The notes: a model not told the origin generated them from the letters alone. Positions 33,690 to 43,227 are shown, counted from the stretch's first letter. The stretch is DNA of 64,000 nucleotides from Flavobacterium sp. KACC 22763 (GCF_028736155.1 NZ_CP117879.1:4526001-4590000); one strand, 5' to 3'. Numbers and translations are program-made.

Positions 33690-33728
33690 ACAAAAAAAGC
33701 CTTCATAATTTAATATGAAGGCTTTTTT
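33690..33728. terminator. Bidirectional terminator
   Basis: The stem AAAAAAGCCTTCATA / TATGAAGGCTTTTTT (15 bp) has A and T tracts on both sides. It serves the MFS gene on the plus strand and the convergent T9SS gene on the minus strand. Confidence 0.88.
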
Positions 33729-33739
33729 GTGATGAAGTT

Positions 33740-35731
33740 TTATTCTTTAATAAATTTCATTGCTTTTTCTTTTCCATCAGATTTTATATTTAGAATGTAC
33801 ATTCCTTTTGTGAGATTACTTAAATCAATTTCACTATGCGTATTATTTACTTTTTGAAATAAAATAGATTGGCCTGAAATGGAGAAAATCTGAATGTCTT
33901 CAATAGCTGTTTTGTTTTTGATTGATAGAATATTTTTTACAGGATTTGGGTAAAACTGAAAGTCAGTCAAATCAAAATCAGGAGTAGAGAGTGTGCCATT
34001 TAGTTTAGCTGTTACAGCAAGACGTTCTTTACTCTCGATTCCGTTTATAGTTTGCGAGGCATAATACGTTACGCCATCAACCAAAACCGTAGACAATGGT
34101 AAAGAGGGTTCTATCGCAGTTTTACTTGTTTTTCCAGTTGGAGAAGTTCCTGGTCTACTGTACCATTTAATGTTTTGACCTTCAATAACAAGATCGCCTA
34201 AAGTTTGCCCAGATTTAAATTCTAAGATCATTTCTTTTTTACCATCTATTACGGGTGCTGGTGGATTAACTGTTAAATATAACATGGTGTAACAACCATT
34301 TTCATCGATAACATAAATTTCATGATTTCCAAAACTTACATTAGTAAAGATATTATTAGTCACACGTTCGGGAAGATCTAAAGAATAGAGATATTTTCCC
34401 GTTCCTCCAACTGCATTTACAGTTATGGTTTGATTTTCAATATTTGCACTTGCAACTATTGGATCAGGCTCACTTATATGTACTACTAATGATCTAATAG
34501 TGCAGTTTACAGCATCAGTAACATCAACAGTATAATCTCCAACACTTAAATTTTTAAAAATATTAGACGATTGTAGGTTTGTGAGTTGAGTTCCAACGGC
34601 ATTTCTAAGTTGATATTTGTATGAAAGAATACCGCCAGTTGCATTTGCTTCAATTTCTCCGTCAGCTGATGATGCACAGCTTGCATTTTTGGCTATTAAT
34701 TCAACAGATATTGGGTTATATTGTATTATAACAATGGTTTGCGTAAACGTACAGTTTGTAGCATCTTTTGTTGTTATAGTATAATTTCCTGCATCTAAGT
34801 TGGTTAAAGTAAGGTTAGATGTTTGATTAGTTGTGTAAGGAGAACCATTTATGGAGTATTGATATGGTGATTTTCCTCCTTGTGTTATAATTGTAATAGA
34901 ACCTTTATTATTACAAGTAGCATTGGTTGCAACAGCAATAGAAGATAAAGTAGATTTGTATTGATTGACCGTAACTGTTGTTGAAGCAGTACATCCCATT
35001 TGATCTTTTACGTATACAGTATGAGTTCCTGCTTTTAATTCGCTTGATGTATTTGAATTGGAGTAATTAATGCCGTCAAAAGAGTAAGTATAAACAGATG
35101 TTCCTCCAGTTCCTGTAATTGTAACAATATCTTTGTCGCCACAGTTAATGCCTTCTGTTACAACTGCATTTGCTTTTAAAGGTATATAAGGTTTAACCTG
35201 AACAAAAACTGGCGTATCAGTTTTACAATTATAAGAATCTTTTATTAGAATAGTGTAATCGCCAGGCTCTAGATAAAATTGCCTGTTAGCAAGATATGTC
35301 TGTCCATAATCTAACGAATAGCTAAAAATTTGACTCGCGCCTGGCAGAACTGAAACTAATTGAATTCTTGTTCGAGGTTCATTACAGTCAGGATTTATTG
35401 TTAAAGCCACAATCTGCTCAGTAGGATAGAAGATTAATTGAAAGAAATTTGTTGTAATAGTACCTTTATTGTTTATTCTCGCATAAACTGTTTGCGATTG
35501 AGGCGATACAAAAGCTGTTGGATCTGGAATTGGACTTGTATTAGTATTAGCGTCATTAAGACTTAAATGGTAACTTACTGTAGTTTCGTTAGGATTTAAG
35601 TTACCGATTAATTCAGCATTTCGAGTCGTTAAATTAAATATAGGATATGTTTGACATCCCGAAAGAGGGCTAATCTGAGCAAAAATTAAAGTTGGCAATA
35701 AAAAAAGAAAACAAAGTAGAGTTTTTTTCAT
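33740..35731 (-). CDS. T9SS-secreted SprB-repeat protein
   Basis: This 663-residue secreted protein has a signal peptide (MKKTLLCFLFLLPTLIFAQ), about five SprB-like repeats of some 75 residues (typical phrases: GTGGTSVYTYSFDGINY, LDAGNYTITTKDATNC, LSVGDYTVDVTDAVNC) and a C-terminal type A sorting domain (FQFYPNPVKNILSIKN ... LTKGMYILNI, last 75 residues). The domain directs export through type IX secretion and attachment to the surface. SprB-type repeats occur in gliding adhesins. An upstream extension to 35800 is rejected because ATG at 35731 starts the signal peptide. It follows the CHAT/retropepsin genes on the same strand. Confidence 0.9.
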   Translation of the reverse strand: MKKTLLCFLFLLPTLIFAQISPLSGCQTYPIFNLTTRNAELIGNLNPNETTVSYHLSLNDANTNTSPIPDPTAFVSPQSQTVYARINNKGTITTNFFQLIFYPTEQIVALTINPDCNEPRTRIQLVSVLPGASQIFSYSLDYGQTYLANRQFYLEPGDYTILIKDSYNCKTDTPVFVQVKPYIPLKANAVVTEGINCGDKDIVTITGTGGTSVYTYSFDGINYSNSNTSSELKAGTHTVYVKDQMGCTASTTVTVNQYKSTLSSIAVATNATCNNKGSITIITQGGKSPYQYSINGSPYTTNQTSNLTLTNLDAGNYTITTKDATNCTFTQTIVIIQYNPISVELIAKNASCASSADGEIEANATGGILSYKYQLRNAVGTQLTNLQSSNIFKNLSVGDYTVDVTDAVNCTIRSLVVHISEPDPIVASANIENQTITVNAVGGTGKYLYSLDLPERVTNNIFTNVSFGNHEIYVIDENGCYTMLYLTVNPPAPVIDGKKEMILEFKSGQTLGDLVIEGQNIKWYSRPGTSPTGKTSKTAIEPSLPLSTVLVDGVTYYASQTINGIESKERLAVTAKLNGTLSTPDFDLTDFQFYPNPVKNILSIKNKTAIEDIQIFSISGQSILFQKVNNTHSEIDLSNLTKGMYILNIKSDGKEKAMKFIKE

Positions 35732-35758
35732 AAGTATAGATTTGTTAAAATAGCGCAA

Positions 35759-35766
35759 CAAATATA
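35759..35766 (-). promoter_or_regulatory. Candidate -7 box of the SprB-repeat gene
   Basis: TATATTTG on the minus strand, 27 bp before the ATG at 35731; no -33 TTG at the normal spacing. Confidence 0.45.
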
Positions 35767-35850
35767 ATAAAAAACCTAGCCTTTGAATATTATAATACAA
35801 ATATTGTTAAAATTATGGTTTCCCGTAAAAAAATGCGTTTTTTTATAGTC

Positions 35851-36288
35851 CTACTTTAAATACAAATAATGGTTAAAATAATCAATAATTGCTTTTCCTT
35901 CCAATAGAACATCGGCGCCTATAATGCCGTGAACAGGTTTGGCTTTGAAAGATTCTAAAGCTTCATTTACGTGTGAAAGGTCAAAAATTACGATATTAAA
36001 ATCTTTATTTTTCCAGCTTCCCAATTGCAATTTGTTTTTAGATGAAATCTGAGTTGTCATTCCAGTACCTCCCGCTCCTGAAGCTTTTGTTTTAGAATTT
36101 TTTGCAGAAAGTTCAAAACGTTCAATAGACTCAAAACCCACGCAAGTGTTTGATGCGCCTGTATCTAAAATGAAATTACCAGAAACGCCATTAATCTTGG
36201 CTTTTATCTGTAAATGCTGTGTTTTGGTTATTTTAAACTTTATTTTTTTGTACTTCTCTATTTTGAGAATTTCGTGAAGATTTTCCAT
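35851..36288 (-). CDS. Retropepsin-like aspartic protease
   Basis: This 145-residue protein is one half of a pepsin-like fold and would work as a dimer. The catalytic motif FILDTGASNTCVG has Asp42-Thr-Gly; the hydrophobic-Gly partner appears as HGIIGADVLL near residue 118. There is no signal peptide, so it is predicted to be cytoplasmic, which is odd beside an exported CHAT protein. It starts (ATG at 36288) inside the 3' end of the CHAT gene, overlapping by 56 bp in another frame, so the two are translationally linked. Confidence 0.85.
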   Translation of the reverse strand: MENLHEILKIEKYKKIKFKITKTQHLQIKAKINGVSGNFILDTGASNTCVGFESIERFELSAKNSKTKASGAGGTGMTTQISSKNKLQLGSWKNKDFNIVIFDLSHVNEALESFKAKPVHGIIGADVLLEGKAIIDYFNHYLYLK

Positions 36289-38869
36289 TTCTGTAATGAT
36301 TGAAACCCAAAAATAAGCCAATTACCGCCAAAAAACTAATGATATATAAGATATAATTGGTTTCCTTTTCAGGTTTTTCGAGAGTGCCGTAATATACAAA
36401 AGCACTCCAGTAATAAGGTGATTTTTTTGCATTTGGAATATTTTCATCTTTTAAAAATTCTCTTTTTGCATTTGCGGTTGCCTTTACAAAAGAAGAATTA
36501 TGATTAAGATCTTTATAAAAATAATCCATAAAGACTGAAGTCGTATAGTCGTTGACATTCCACAAAGAAAACAAAAGATTCTGCGCTCCTGCAAACTGAA
36601 AACCTCTAGCAACACTCATAGCGCCTTCGCCTTTATATAATTTTCCAATTCCGGTTTCGCAGGCACTTAGAACCACTAAATCAGGGTTCAGTTTTAAATT
36701 GTACAATTCAGAAAATAAGACTTCCTGATCATAAAATTTAATGCTGGCTGGAATTTCAAAATCGCCTGAAGAGGCGTGTGTGCTTAGGTGAATAATTGAT
36801 TTTCCAATTGAATTATTCTTAAAGTTTGAAAAACTGGCATTTTCATTTTCAAAAAACTGTCCTTTAAAATTATGTTGTATCGATTGCAATTCATTTTTTG
36901 AAAAAGGAAGTTCGTAATTGGTTTTTGCAAAAATTGGAAAGACTCCTAAAATGCTCTTTTTATTGTTTGAAAGCGCGTTAGTATTAAGATATAATTCAGC
37001 TGAGTTATTGTAAGCAACATCAAATTTATCGAGCAGATAATGCATTTTTGTAAAATTTGAAGTATTGGATGTTTCATTTATTAATGCTTCAAAAGGCAGA
37101 AAAGATAGAATGCCGTCTGGAATTATGATTAAGTTTTTATGCTTTTGTTCATTAGGAATTTGAAGTTTTTTATAAACCTCATTTCCCAGCAAATTATATT
37201 TTTTCGGATTATTTGCTATAACCGAAGGATCTTTAAAAAGTTCGATAAAAGAAAGTAATTCTGGAAAAGCATTCTTTTCAGTTTCAATTTTATACAGCGC
37301 AATTTTTTTGTTTTCCAGAGTAAAATTATAAATGCAGTGAGCTCCAAAAAAGTATTCTATTACTATAGCATTGTCTTTTTCTAATTTGGTGTAAAGTCCA
37401 GAAAGATTAAAGCTAGAACTCTTTTTTGAATCCGTTTTACTTTGTTTTGTTTTCAAAAGCAGCATCAATTCATTCTGCTTTTTAACCGCCTCATTGATTT
37501 TCGAAATATCAGCCAATTCCAGTTTTTGCTGTTCTTTTAAAATTGTAGTATTCCAATTTTGCAATTGCTGTAAAATTAGTTTTTCTTCTCTTGAAATTGT
37601 TTCTAAGTTTTTTAAATGATTCTTTAAAACCACAGATTTTGTTTGTTCCGAAAGTAGAAAAGCACTTTCCAGATAACTCATTTTTCTCTCTTTTTCATAA
37701 AGAGAAAGATAGATTTCGATGCTTTTTTCAGTACGATTTCGGTTTCTGACCTGCGTTATAATTTTAGAATTTTCATAAACCAAAAGCGACTGAATCATTT
37801 CTTCAATTTTAAAGGAAAGCCCAAAGCTTTTCAGTGCATTTTTAGGTTGATTTTCAGCTAAAAAAATCAAAGCCTGCAAATCTAAAGCATCTAATAAAAC
37901 AGTTTCCGCATAAAGCGAATTCTGATTTGGCAGTCTGTTTTTGGAATTCGAAAAGGATGGAAGAAGCGTTTTGAATATTAATGCGATATTTTCTTGTGCT
38001 TCCGCTAATTTTCCTTCGCTAAAAGCAATAAAAGCCGCTTCAAAGTAAAACTGTCCTATTTTTCTAGGTTCTCTGTTAGGAGTTTTATTGAATTCAGTTT
38101 TGGCTTTTTCGAAGTATTCAGATGCTTTTGCAAAATCATTTTCATTTACTTTCAACTGTGCCAGATTTCGATATGCATTTGCTAAAGTTTCAGTTTGCGA
38201 TTTGTAATTTTTTAAAAGAGAAACCGCTTTTAAAAAGGAAGTTTCTGCTTCCAATTTTTTAGAAGATAAAACATAGTTTGTTCCTAAATTATTCAGCAAA
38301 AGCCCTTTTTCTTTATTAGAAAGTTTTTCGGTCTGAATTGTCTTTTCAATTAAATCTATCGCTTTATAAACGTTACCCGTATTTTGATAAACATTTGAAA
38401 GATTTAGAATTGCGGCCGTTTTTTGACTCTTATTTTTCTGCTGACTGGCAATAAAATAATATTGTTTTATAGTGTTTTCAGCATTTTCATAATCACCCAA
38501 AACAGTATATAAATTACCTAAAGGTTTGAGGCAGAATTCAATTATATCATAATTTTTCAGTTTGTTTTTCTGATAAATCATCCAAGCTTTTTCGTAGCTT
38601 TTTACGGCATCCAAATTCTGTCCAAACTGATTTTCATAATACGCTTTATTGCAGTTTAAAATGACAATTGCCAATAGCTCATCTCTCGTTTTAGGCTTTG
38701 CACTTTTCCAAAAATCACTTTCTATGTTTCTTAAATTCTGTAACGCTTCCGCGGAAGGATTTGCGGTAAAACTATCAACAGCATTATAGATTTTATCTTC
38801 CTGATTTTGTCCAAAAATATTCAGACTCAGGAAAAGAAGGATAAAAACATATAAGTGATGTGAGTTCAT
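36233..38869 (-). CDS. Exported TPR-CHAT protein (caspase-like protease)
   Basis: This 878-residue protein has a signal peptide (VFILLFLSLNIFGQ), about eight tetratricopeptide repeats (about 75-400), a coiled-coil region (about 410-480), a CHAT domain (about 580-845) and a C-terminal transmembrane helix (YILYIISFLAVIGLFLGF). The caspase-like dyad is visible: His near 700 in HLSTHASSG and Cys near 736 in VVLSACETGIG. This places the TPRs and protease in the periplasm, anchored in the inner membrane. The partner is unknown. It belongs to a minus-strand group with a PKD outer-membrane protein and lies opposite a sigma/anti-sigma pair. Confidence 0.9.
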   Translation of the reverse strand: MNSHHLYVFILLFLSLNIFGQNQEDKIYNAVDSFTANPSAEALQNLRNIESDFWKSAKPKTRDELLAIVILNCNKAYYENQFGQNLDAVKSYEKAWMIYQKNKLKNYDIIEFCLKPLGNLYTVLGDYENAENTIKQYYFIASQQKNKSQKTAAILNLSNVYQNTGNVYKAIDLIEKTIQTEKLSNKEKGLLLNNLGTNYVLSSKKLEAETSFLKAVSLLKNYKSQTETLANAYRNLAQLKVNENDFAKASEYFEKAKTEFNKTPNREPRKIGQFYFEAAFIAFSEGKLAEAQENIALIFKTLLPSFSNSKNRLPNQNSLYAETVLLDALDLQALIFLAENQPKNALKSFGLSFKIEEMIQSLLVYENSKIITQVRNRNRTEKSIEIYLSLYEKERKMSYLESAFLLSEQTKSVVLKNHLKNLETISREEKLILQQLQNWNTTILKEQQKLELADISKINEAVKKQNELMLLLKTKQSKTDSKKSSSFNLSGLYTKLEKDNAIVIEYFFGAHCIYNFTLENKKIALYKIETEKNAFPELLSFIELFKDPSVIANNPKKYNLLGNEVYKKLQIPNEQKHKNLIIIPDGILSFLPFEALINETSNTSNFTKMHYLLDKFDVAYNNSAELYLNTNALSNNKKSILGVFPIFAKTNYELPFSKNELQSIQHNFKGQFFENENASFSNFKNNSIGKSIIHLSTHASSGDFEIPASIKFYDQEVLFSELYNLKLNPDLVVLSACETGIGKLYKGEGAMSVARGFQFAGAQNLLFSLWNVNDYTTSVFMDYFYKDLNHNSSFVKATANAKREFLKDENIPNAKKSPYYWSAFVYYGTLEKPEKETNYILYIISFLAVIGLFLGFNHYRNGKSSRNSQNREVQKNKV

Positions 38870-38885
38870 ATTAAGCTTTTTTTAT

Positions 38886-38977
38886 ATCGCAGAGAAACAC
38901 AAAGATTTTTTCGCAGAGATTCGCAAAAGAAAAAGACTTTGTGTATCTCTGTGCAGCCTTTGCGCATCTCTGTGGTA
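38886..38977. repeat. CGCAGAGA / TCTCTGTG inverted repeat
   Basis: Degenerate units such as TCGCAGAGA and AACACAAAG at 38886-38925 face ACTTTGTG, ATCTCTGTG and TGCGCATCTCTGTG at 38935-38975. The element lies between the PKD gene and the CHAT gene on the same strand. Confidence 0.75.
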
Positions 38978-38983
38978 TAACCT

Positions 38984-40936
38984 CTAAAACTTCCAAATTC
39001 CATAAACCTGAAAATAATTAAAATTCTGTTCAAAATTAATTACATAACGCGCGCCCAAACTTGGTCCGATTCTGGCAAAACCAGCTGTCAAATCAAATAA
39101 AAGCCCAGTTTTAAAACCCGAGAAATTGTTTTTGATCGTATTGGAACTCGTGTTAGAGCTGATTAAAAAGTTCTCTTTATCACCTTCAAAAGTATCGACT
39201 GTGATTGTCTGATTTTGTTCTGAATAAACATTTACATTCGCCTGAATTCCCGCTCCAACTCCAATGTAGTTGTTGATGTTGTATCGAATTAAAACAGGCA
39301 CTTCCCAATTAACATTTTTATTTTCGGTGGCAGTTGTGGTGCGAACCAATTGTCTGGTTCCGTTGGCATTTGTATTAAATTCTTCGGAGATATTTACTTC
39401 ACTATCGTACTTGTTTAAAGCATTTTCCCATTCCACTTGCCAATAAAAACGATATGATTTAAAGGGCGAAAGCGTAGCACCAACAAAATAGCTCGTCGAT
39501 TTATCTAAATCAGAATAAAAATTATAACCCGCTTTTGCACCAATCGAAATTCCGGGCAAGAATCGAGTAGTGGCATAATTGGTAATTATAGGTTCGTTTT
39601 TATCAAAAATAATCGCAGTTCGGCTTTTGGTTTTTACTTTATGAAAATCTTCGCCAAACTTCATCGAGTATTTTACAAAACCTTTTGTAGAATCTTTTTC
39701 ATGAACATTTTTCTGTTCGCTTCCAGGAAGATAAATGTTTTTAAAAGTAAAAATAATCTGTTTCTGTTTGATGATCGTATCGAGACAGCTTACGGTTGGT
39801 TCTTCGCCTTTTGGACAAATTGGACATTCGGGATACATGCTTTCAATCTGAAAAGTCTTTTTATCAAACATATCAGGAATGTCGGTTTCTAAACGAATTT
39901 TTCTCGCTGGACCTTCACCATTATTCTGAAAACGGGTTTTAAAATTTACTCTTTTAAAACGCACTAATCTGTAATTCATAAAACTTCCGTTAGAACCCAT
40001 TTTGTTTGGATCGTGAGAAGTCACAATTTCCATTTCCAGATTTTTCACTTTATGGTTTTTATAACTTCTATTTGGGACAAAAATTCCTCTCATGGTAACC
40101 GTTGCGCTCGTATCCTTAATCATTTCGGGAGTCGTTTTGAAAGTGTAAAAAACATTTCGCGTTTCTCCTGGATTCGAATCATCAAATTCTAAAATAGAAA
40201 CATTGTGATAGATTTTATGGGCATCTGAAAGCGAAGCATCCAAATCTTCTTCTGTTGTGGTATTTCTATATTTTTTGGTTTTGAAATTCCCTTCGGCGGA
40301 AGCCAAAAAAGTATTCGAATCGTTAAGATCATCAGTTGTAGCAACCAGATTTTCTTTTACTTCACGTTCGCCCGCATACGTTCTGAAATCGCCTAATTCG
40401 AAATTATTGTGTTTGAATTGCTTTTCATTGTAAAACAAATAAAGCTTTCCACTAGAAACATAATTTTCAAGATTTTGATAACTTACTACAACTACCATTT
40501 CCTGCTCTGGAATTGGATCACAGTTTTTAATAATCGCAAAACCGTTTTGGTCAGCAATAGAAGCAATGTCTTTATAATTGGTATCTGTAATATCGTTTAC
40601 AGCCACTTTTTTCGGGCGAGTTGCAGGAGGTTTTCCGTTATCATAATTATTGGTTACAGCAAGCCTTGTAGTGTAAGTTCCTTTGTTTTTATAAACATGT
40701 TTAGGTTCGGCTTCTTTGCTGTAATGCCCGTCTCCCAATTCCCATAAATAAGAATAGCTCGGCTTGGGCGCACCTGCAATCGGAATCAAAGGTGGTGTTT
40801 CAGGTTTAAAACTAACCTGATTTCCGTTTTGAATAAAACCTATATTGGCTCTTCGTGTTATGGTGTCTTTCACTTTGGTTTGTCCTATTGAAAAAATAGA
40901 AAATAGAATAAAGAAAATAGACAGTTGTGGTTTCAT
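38984..40936 (-). CDS. PKD-domain protein with C-terminal outer-membrane barrel
   Basis: This 650-residue exported protein has a signal peptide (FFILFSIFSIGQ), a PKD domain near 40-115 (SYLWELGDGHYSKEAEP, then YKNKGTYTTRLAV), a long beta-rich region of DUF11-like character (about 270-445, including a CPICPKGEEPTVSC cysteine cluster) and a C-terminal barrel-like domain (about 470-650) that ends in GIWKF. The terminal Phe and strand pattern suggest outer-membrane insertion. It is upstream of the CHAT gene with about 115 bp between, and the two may function as outer- and inner-membrane partners. Confidence 0.82.
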   Translation of the reverse strand: MKPQLSIFFILFSIFSIGQTKVKDTITRRANIGFIQNGNQVSFKPETPPLIPIAGAPKPSYSYLWELGDGHYSKEAEPKHVYKNKGTYTTRLAVTNNYDNGKPPATRPKKVAVNDITDTNYKDIASIADQNGFAIIKNCDPIPEQEMVVVVSYQNLENYVSSGKLYLFYNEKQFKHNNFELGDFRTYAGEREVKENLVATTDDLNDSNTFLASAEGNFKTKKYRNTTTEEDLDASLSDAHKIYHNVSILEFDDSNPGETRNVFYTFKTTPEMIKDTSATVTMRGIFVPNRSYKNHKVKNLEMEIVTSHDPNKMGSNGSFMNYRLVRFKRVNFKTRFQNNGEGPARKIRLETDIPDMFDKKTFQIESMYPECPICPKGEEPTVSCLDTIIKQKQIIFTFKNIYLPGSEQKNVHEKDSTKGFVKYSMKFGEDFHKVKTKSRTAIIFDKNEPIITNYATTRFLPGISIGAKAGYNFYSDLDKSTSYFVGATLSPFKSYRFYWQVEWENALNKYDSEVNISEEFNTNANGTRQLVRTTTATENKNVNWEVPVLIRYNINNYIGVGAGIQANVNVYSEQNQTITVDTFEGDKENFLISSNTSSNTIKNNFSGFKTGLLFDLTAGFARIGPSLGARYVINFEQNFNYFQVYGIWKF

Positions 40937-40994
40937 AACTAGTTAGTTTTGAGGTTTAAAAATTTCTGAATGAAATCTCAAACAAGATTAAATG

Positions 40995-41027
40995 TAAAAA
41001 AAAGTGATGAGCAAATCACCACTTTTT
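40995..41027 (-). terminator. Terminator after the lipoprotein gene
   Basis: The stem AAAAGTGAT / ATCACCACTTTT with a one-base bulge has an A run on its left, giving a T tail on the minus strand. It separates the lipoprotein gene from the PKD gene. Confidence 0.65.
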
Positions 41028-41048
41028 CTCAAAAAAAGCATTTAGAAG

Positions 41049-42032
41049 TTACTGTATGGCATTAATTGCAGCAACCAGTTGAGCTTCGGTACCGACTGTT
41101 GTTTCAGCTAAAGTAAAGTTGTAAACTGAATTTGCAGAAATGGTCACTCCTTTTATAGCATAGCGCCAGCTGCCATTATCCTCAGTTGCAAAAATGATAT
41201 GGCAAGCTAATCCAATCGGAATTTGTCCGTAATGCTCGCTAAACAATCCTTCAGCAGTAAACGTGTCCAGTTTGGCTAGAGCGTTTGTGCCTTCTCCGTC
41301 ATAAGAAAGATAAACTGCACTATTTGTATTATTGTATCCTTCTGGTACATCAACCAAAATAGTAGTTTTTGGTCTTGGATCGCTATAAAAACGGTCTACG
41401 TTGGTCCATCCGAAGTTGCCAAATGTGACATAATAATTGTTTCCTTCGCCTTGCACGCCACCTTTTCCACCGGTTCCGTCAGCATTTGCTTTTGCTTCTC
41501 TCCAAGCCAATTCGCCATCTTCATCAATAACTCCAGTCCATAAAGTCATTAAGTTATCCAAACCATTTGTCAATGCTGTTGGAACAATCATGTTCATAGT
41601 GCACGAAGTTTTTAACTCGACTCCCCCCTGAGTTGCTTTGATGAAGAATTCTCCTCCAGAGATCAAAAGATTTTTCTTTCCGTCTGCTGTAATTCCCATA
41701 GTTGGTTTATTGGTAACCAACATATTTCCTTTATCAAAAAGTTCAATGTATTCGATATCAACTTGTCCTGTTACCGGATTTCCGTTTTTGGTTAAGCAAT
41801 CTCCGTTAATGGAAAGCTTTACACCCTTTGCCGAAGTTAAGGTCACAACGCCATTTCCTGCGGTCATAGTAAAATTTTGCGTGTTTCTTTTTACTCCTTT
41901 TTCGTTAATGCTTTTAAATGCACCCGAAGTAGGAGGCGAGAGTTTGATATCTTCTCCGTCACTATTGTCGCAGCTTGCAAACGTGGTCATTGCTAGTATT
42001 AAAAGTCCGATTTTTTTAAAATTTGTTTTCAT
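41049..42032 (-). CDS. Hypothetical surface or periplasmic lipoprotein
   Basis: This 327-residue protein starts with a lipoprotein signal peptide (LLILAMTTFASC, Cys21) followed by an Asp/Glu-rich linker. The rest is predicted beta-rich, with GNGVVTLTSAKGVKLSINGD near 60 and Gly/Asn-rich loops. I recognise no named domain. It is the first gene of the minus-strand group facing the sigma factor, and is likely under control of that regulator, by position only. Confidence 0.78.
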   Translation of the reverse strand: MKTNFKKIGLLILAMTTFASCDNSDGEDIKLSPPTSGAFKSINEKGVKRNTQNFTMTAGNGVVTLTSAKGVKLSINGDCLTKNGNPVTGQVDIEYIELFDKGNMLVTNKPTMGITADGKKNLLISGGEFFIKATQGGVELKTSCTMNMIVPTALTNGLDNLMTLWTGVIDEDGELAWREAKANADGTGGKGGVQGEGNNYYVTFGNFGWTNVDRFYSDPRPKTTILVDVPEGYNNTNSAVYLSYDGEGTNALAKLDTFTAEGLFSEHYGQIPIGLACHIIFATEDNGSWRYAIKGVTISANSVYNFTLAETTVGTEAQLVAAINAIQ

Positions 42033-42213
42033 AATTTTCTAGTTTTTATAAATCTGTTCTGAAATTTTTCAGGTGATTTTCAGATTTGGTTAATTAATTT
42101 TAATGTTATATCAATTCGGTTTTTGTTTTGTTACCCTTCTTTTCTAATTTTTTTAAGAGGTTTGTATATCGCTATATCAACTAAGCAGAAAATTTGTTAC
42201 CTATTTTTTTGTT

Positions 42214-42512
42214 TTAAACAGAAATGCATTTGTCTTCAAACAGATTTCCGTCTTCGTCTACAGCGACTAAAATGTCTTTTTCGCGCGAGAATTTTAGAAT
42301 AAGATAAATCCAGACAATCGTCCAAAAGCCAAAAGTGATAATGCTGAGAAATAAATGTAAAGCATGATTTATGGTTTTCTTTTCTTTAGACAAAACCACA
42401 TAGGGCAGCTTCTCATTTTGTTCTGTAATTACAAAACCATTGCGCGTTTTGGCTGCGATTATTTCGTAAAACTGATCTAGGTTTTTTTATCTATAAACTG
42501 ATAACTTTTCAT
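42214..42512 (-). CDS. Small membrane protein gene interrupted by a frameshift at an A7 run
   Basis: From ATG at 42512 the frame reads MKSYQFIDKKT and stops. A shift of -1 at the seven A residues (T7 on the plus strand, 42482-42488) continues into NLDQFYEIIAAKTRNG and on to a coherent protein of exactly 99 residues that includes a hydrophobic helix (LHLFLSIITFGFWTIVWIYL) and an acidic tail. Without the shift only a 61-residue piece from GTG at 42399 could be made, starting in mid-domain. Causes could be a homopolymer sequencing error, a real mutation, or slippage on the A run. The function is unknown. It lies in the divergent gap between the lipoprotein and the sigma factor. Confidence 0.65.
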
Positions 42513-42642
42513 TTCTTTTAATTTTTTAAAGGTTTTTAAAAGACTTTTGTTTTGTTATATACAATTGATTGTAATATTGTTACCTCTTATTTTAAAAGTT
42601 TTTAGGATTCTTTTTTTTAAATTAGCTGTAAAATGTTTTTTT

Positions 42643-43227
42643 ATGGATCAAAATAAAATTCATCCTGATCAAAAATATATCGACGGACTTGCTGCAAACG
42701 ATTCAGTGATTATCGAAATGATATATAAAAAATTTGCGCCCAAAGTAGTTCAGTTTATCACCAATAACTCTGGAGATAAAGATCAGGCGCAGGACGTGGT
42801 TCAGGAAATCATGATTCTGCTTTTTAATCAGGCGAAAGCCGGTAAACTTTTTTTAACCTGTCCGTTTGATGCCTATTTTTTCTTATTGTGCAAAAGACGA
42901 TGGCTGAACGAGTTGAAAAATTCTGCCAATAAAGGGGTAACAATTTATGAGAATGTGGTATCTATTAATGAATCTGCTCACGAATTGGTTGCACAAGCCG
43001 AAGAATTTGATGAAAAACAGAAACTTTTTGAAACCATGTTCCAGAAACTAGGAGAGAAATGCCAAGAAGTTTTAAAACTTAGTTTTTCTTTAAAATCGAT
43101 GGAAGAAGTGGCCGAGAAACTCAATGTGACCTACGGCTATGTACGCAAAAAGAAGTCTTTGTGCGTGGGCCAGTTGACGCAGTGGATTCAAGAAGCGAAA
43201 ATTTTTAACTCTTTAAAAAACAATTAA
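42643..43227 (+). CDS. RNA polymerase sigma factor (sigma-70/ECF-like)
   Basis: This 194-residue protein has region 2 near 25-90 (YKKFAPKVVQFITNNSGDKD, then AQDVVQEIMILLF) and a C-terminal region 4 helix-turn-helix near 145-190 (CQEVLKLSFSLKSMEEVAEK, then LNVTYGYVRKKKSL). The frame continues upstream, but ATG at 42643 gives a normal sigma N-terminus. It ends two bases before the next gene, which encodes a likely anti-sigma factor. It faces the lipoprotein/PKD/CHAT group and probably controls it together with itself, as ECF factors do; this is inference from position. Confidence 0.88.
   Translation: MDQNKIHPDQKYIDGLAANDSVIIEMIYKKFAPKVVQFITNNSGDKDQAQDVVQEIMILLFNQAKAGKLFLTCPFDAYFFLLCKRRWLNELKNSANKGVTIYENVVSINESAHELVAQAEEFDEKQKLFETMFQKLGEKCQEVLKLSFSLKSMEEVAEKLNVTYGYVRKKKSLCVGQLTQWIQEAKIFNSLKNN

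Noticed and set aside
36233..38869. A CRISPR-linked (craspase-like) TPR-CHAT effector
   Set aside because: No CRISPR array or gRAMP gene exists in the window, and the protein is exported.
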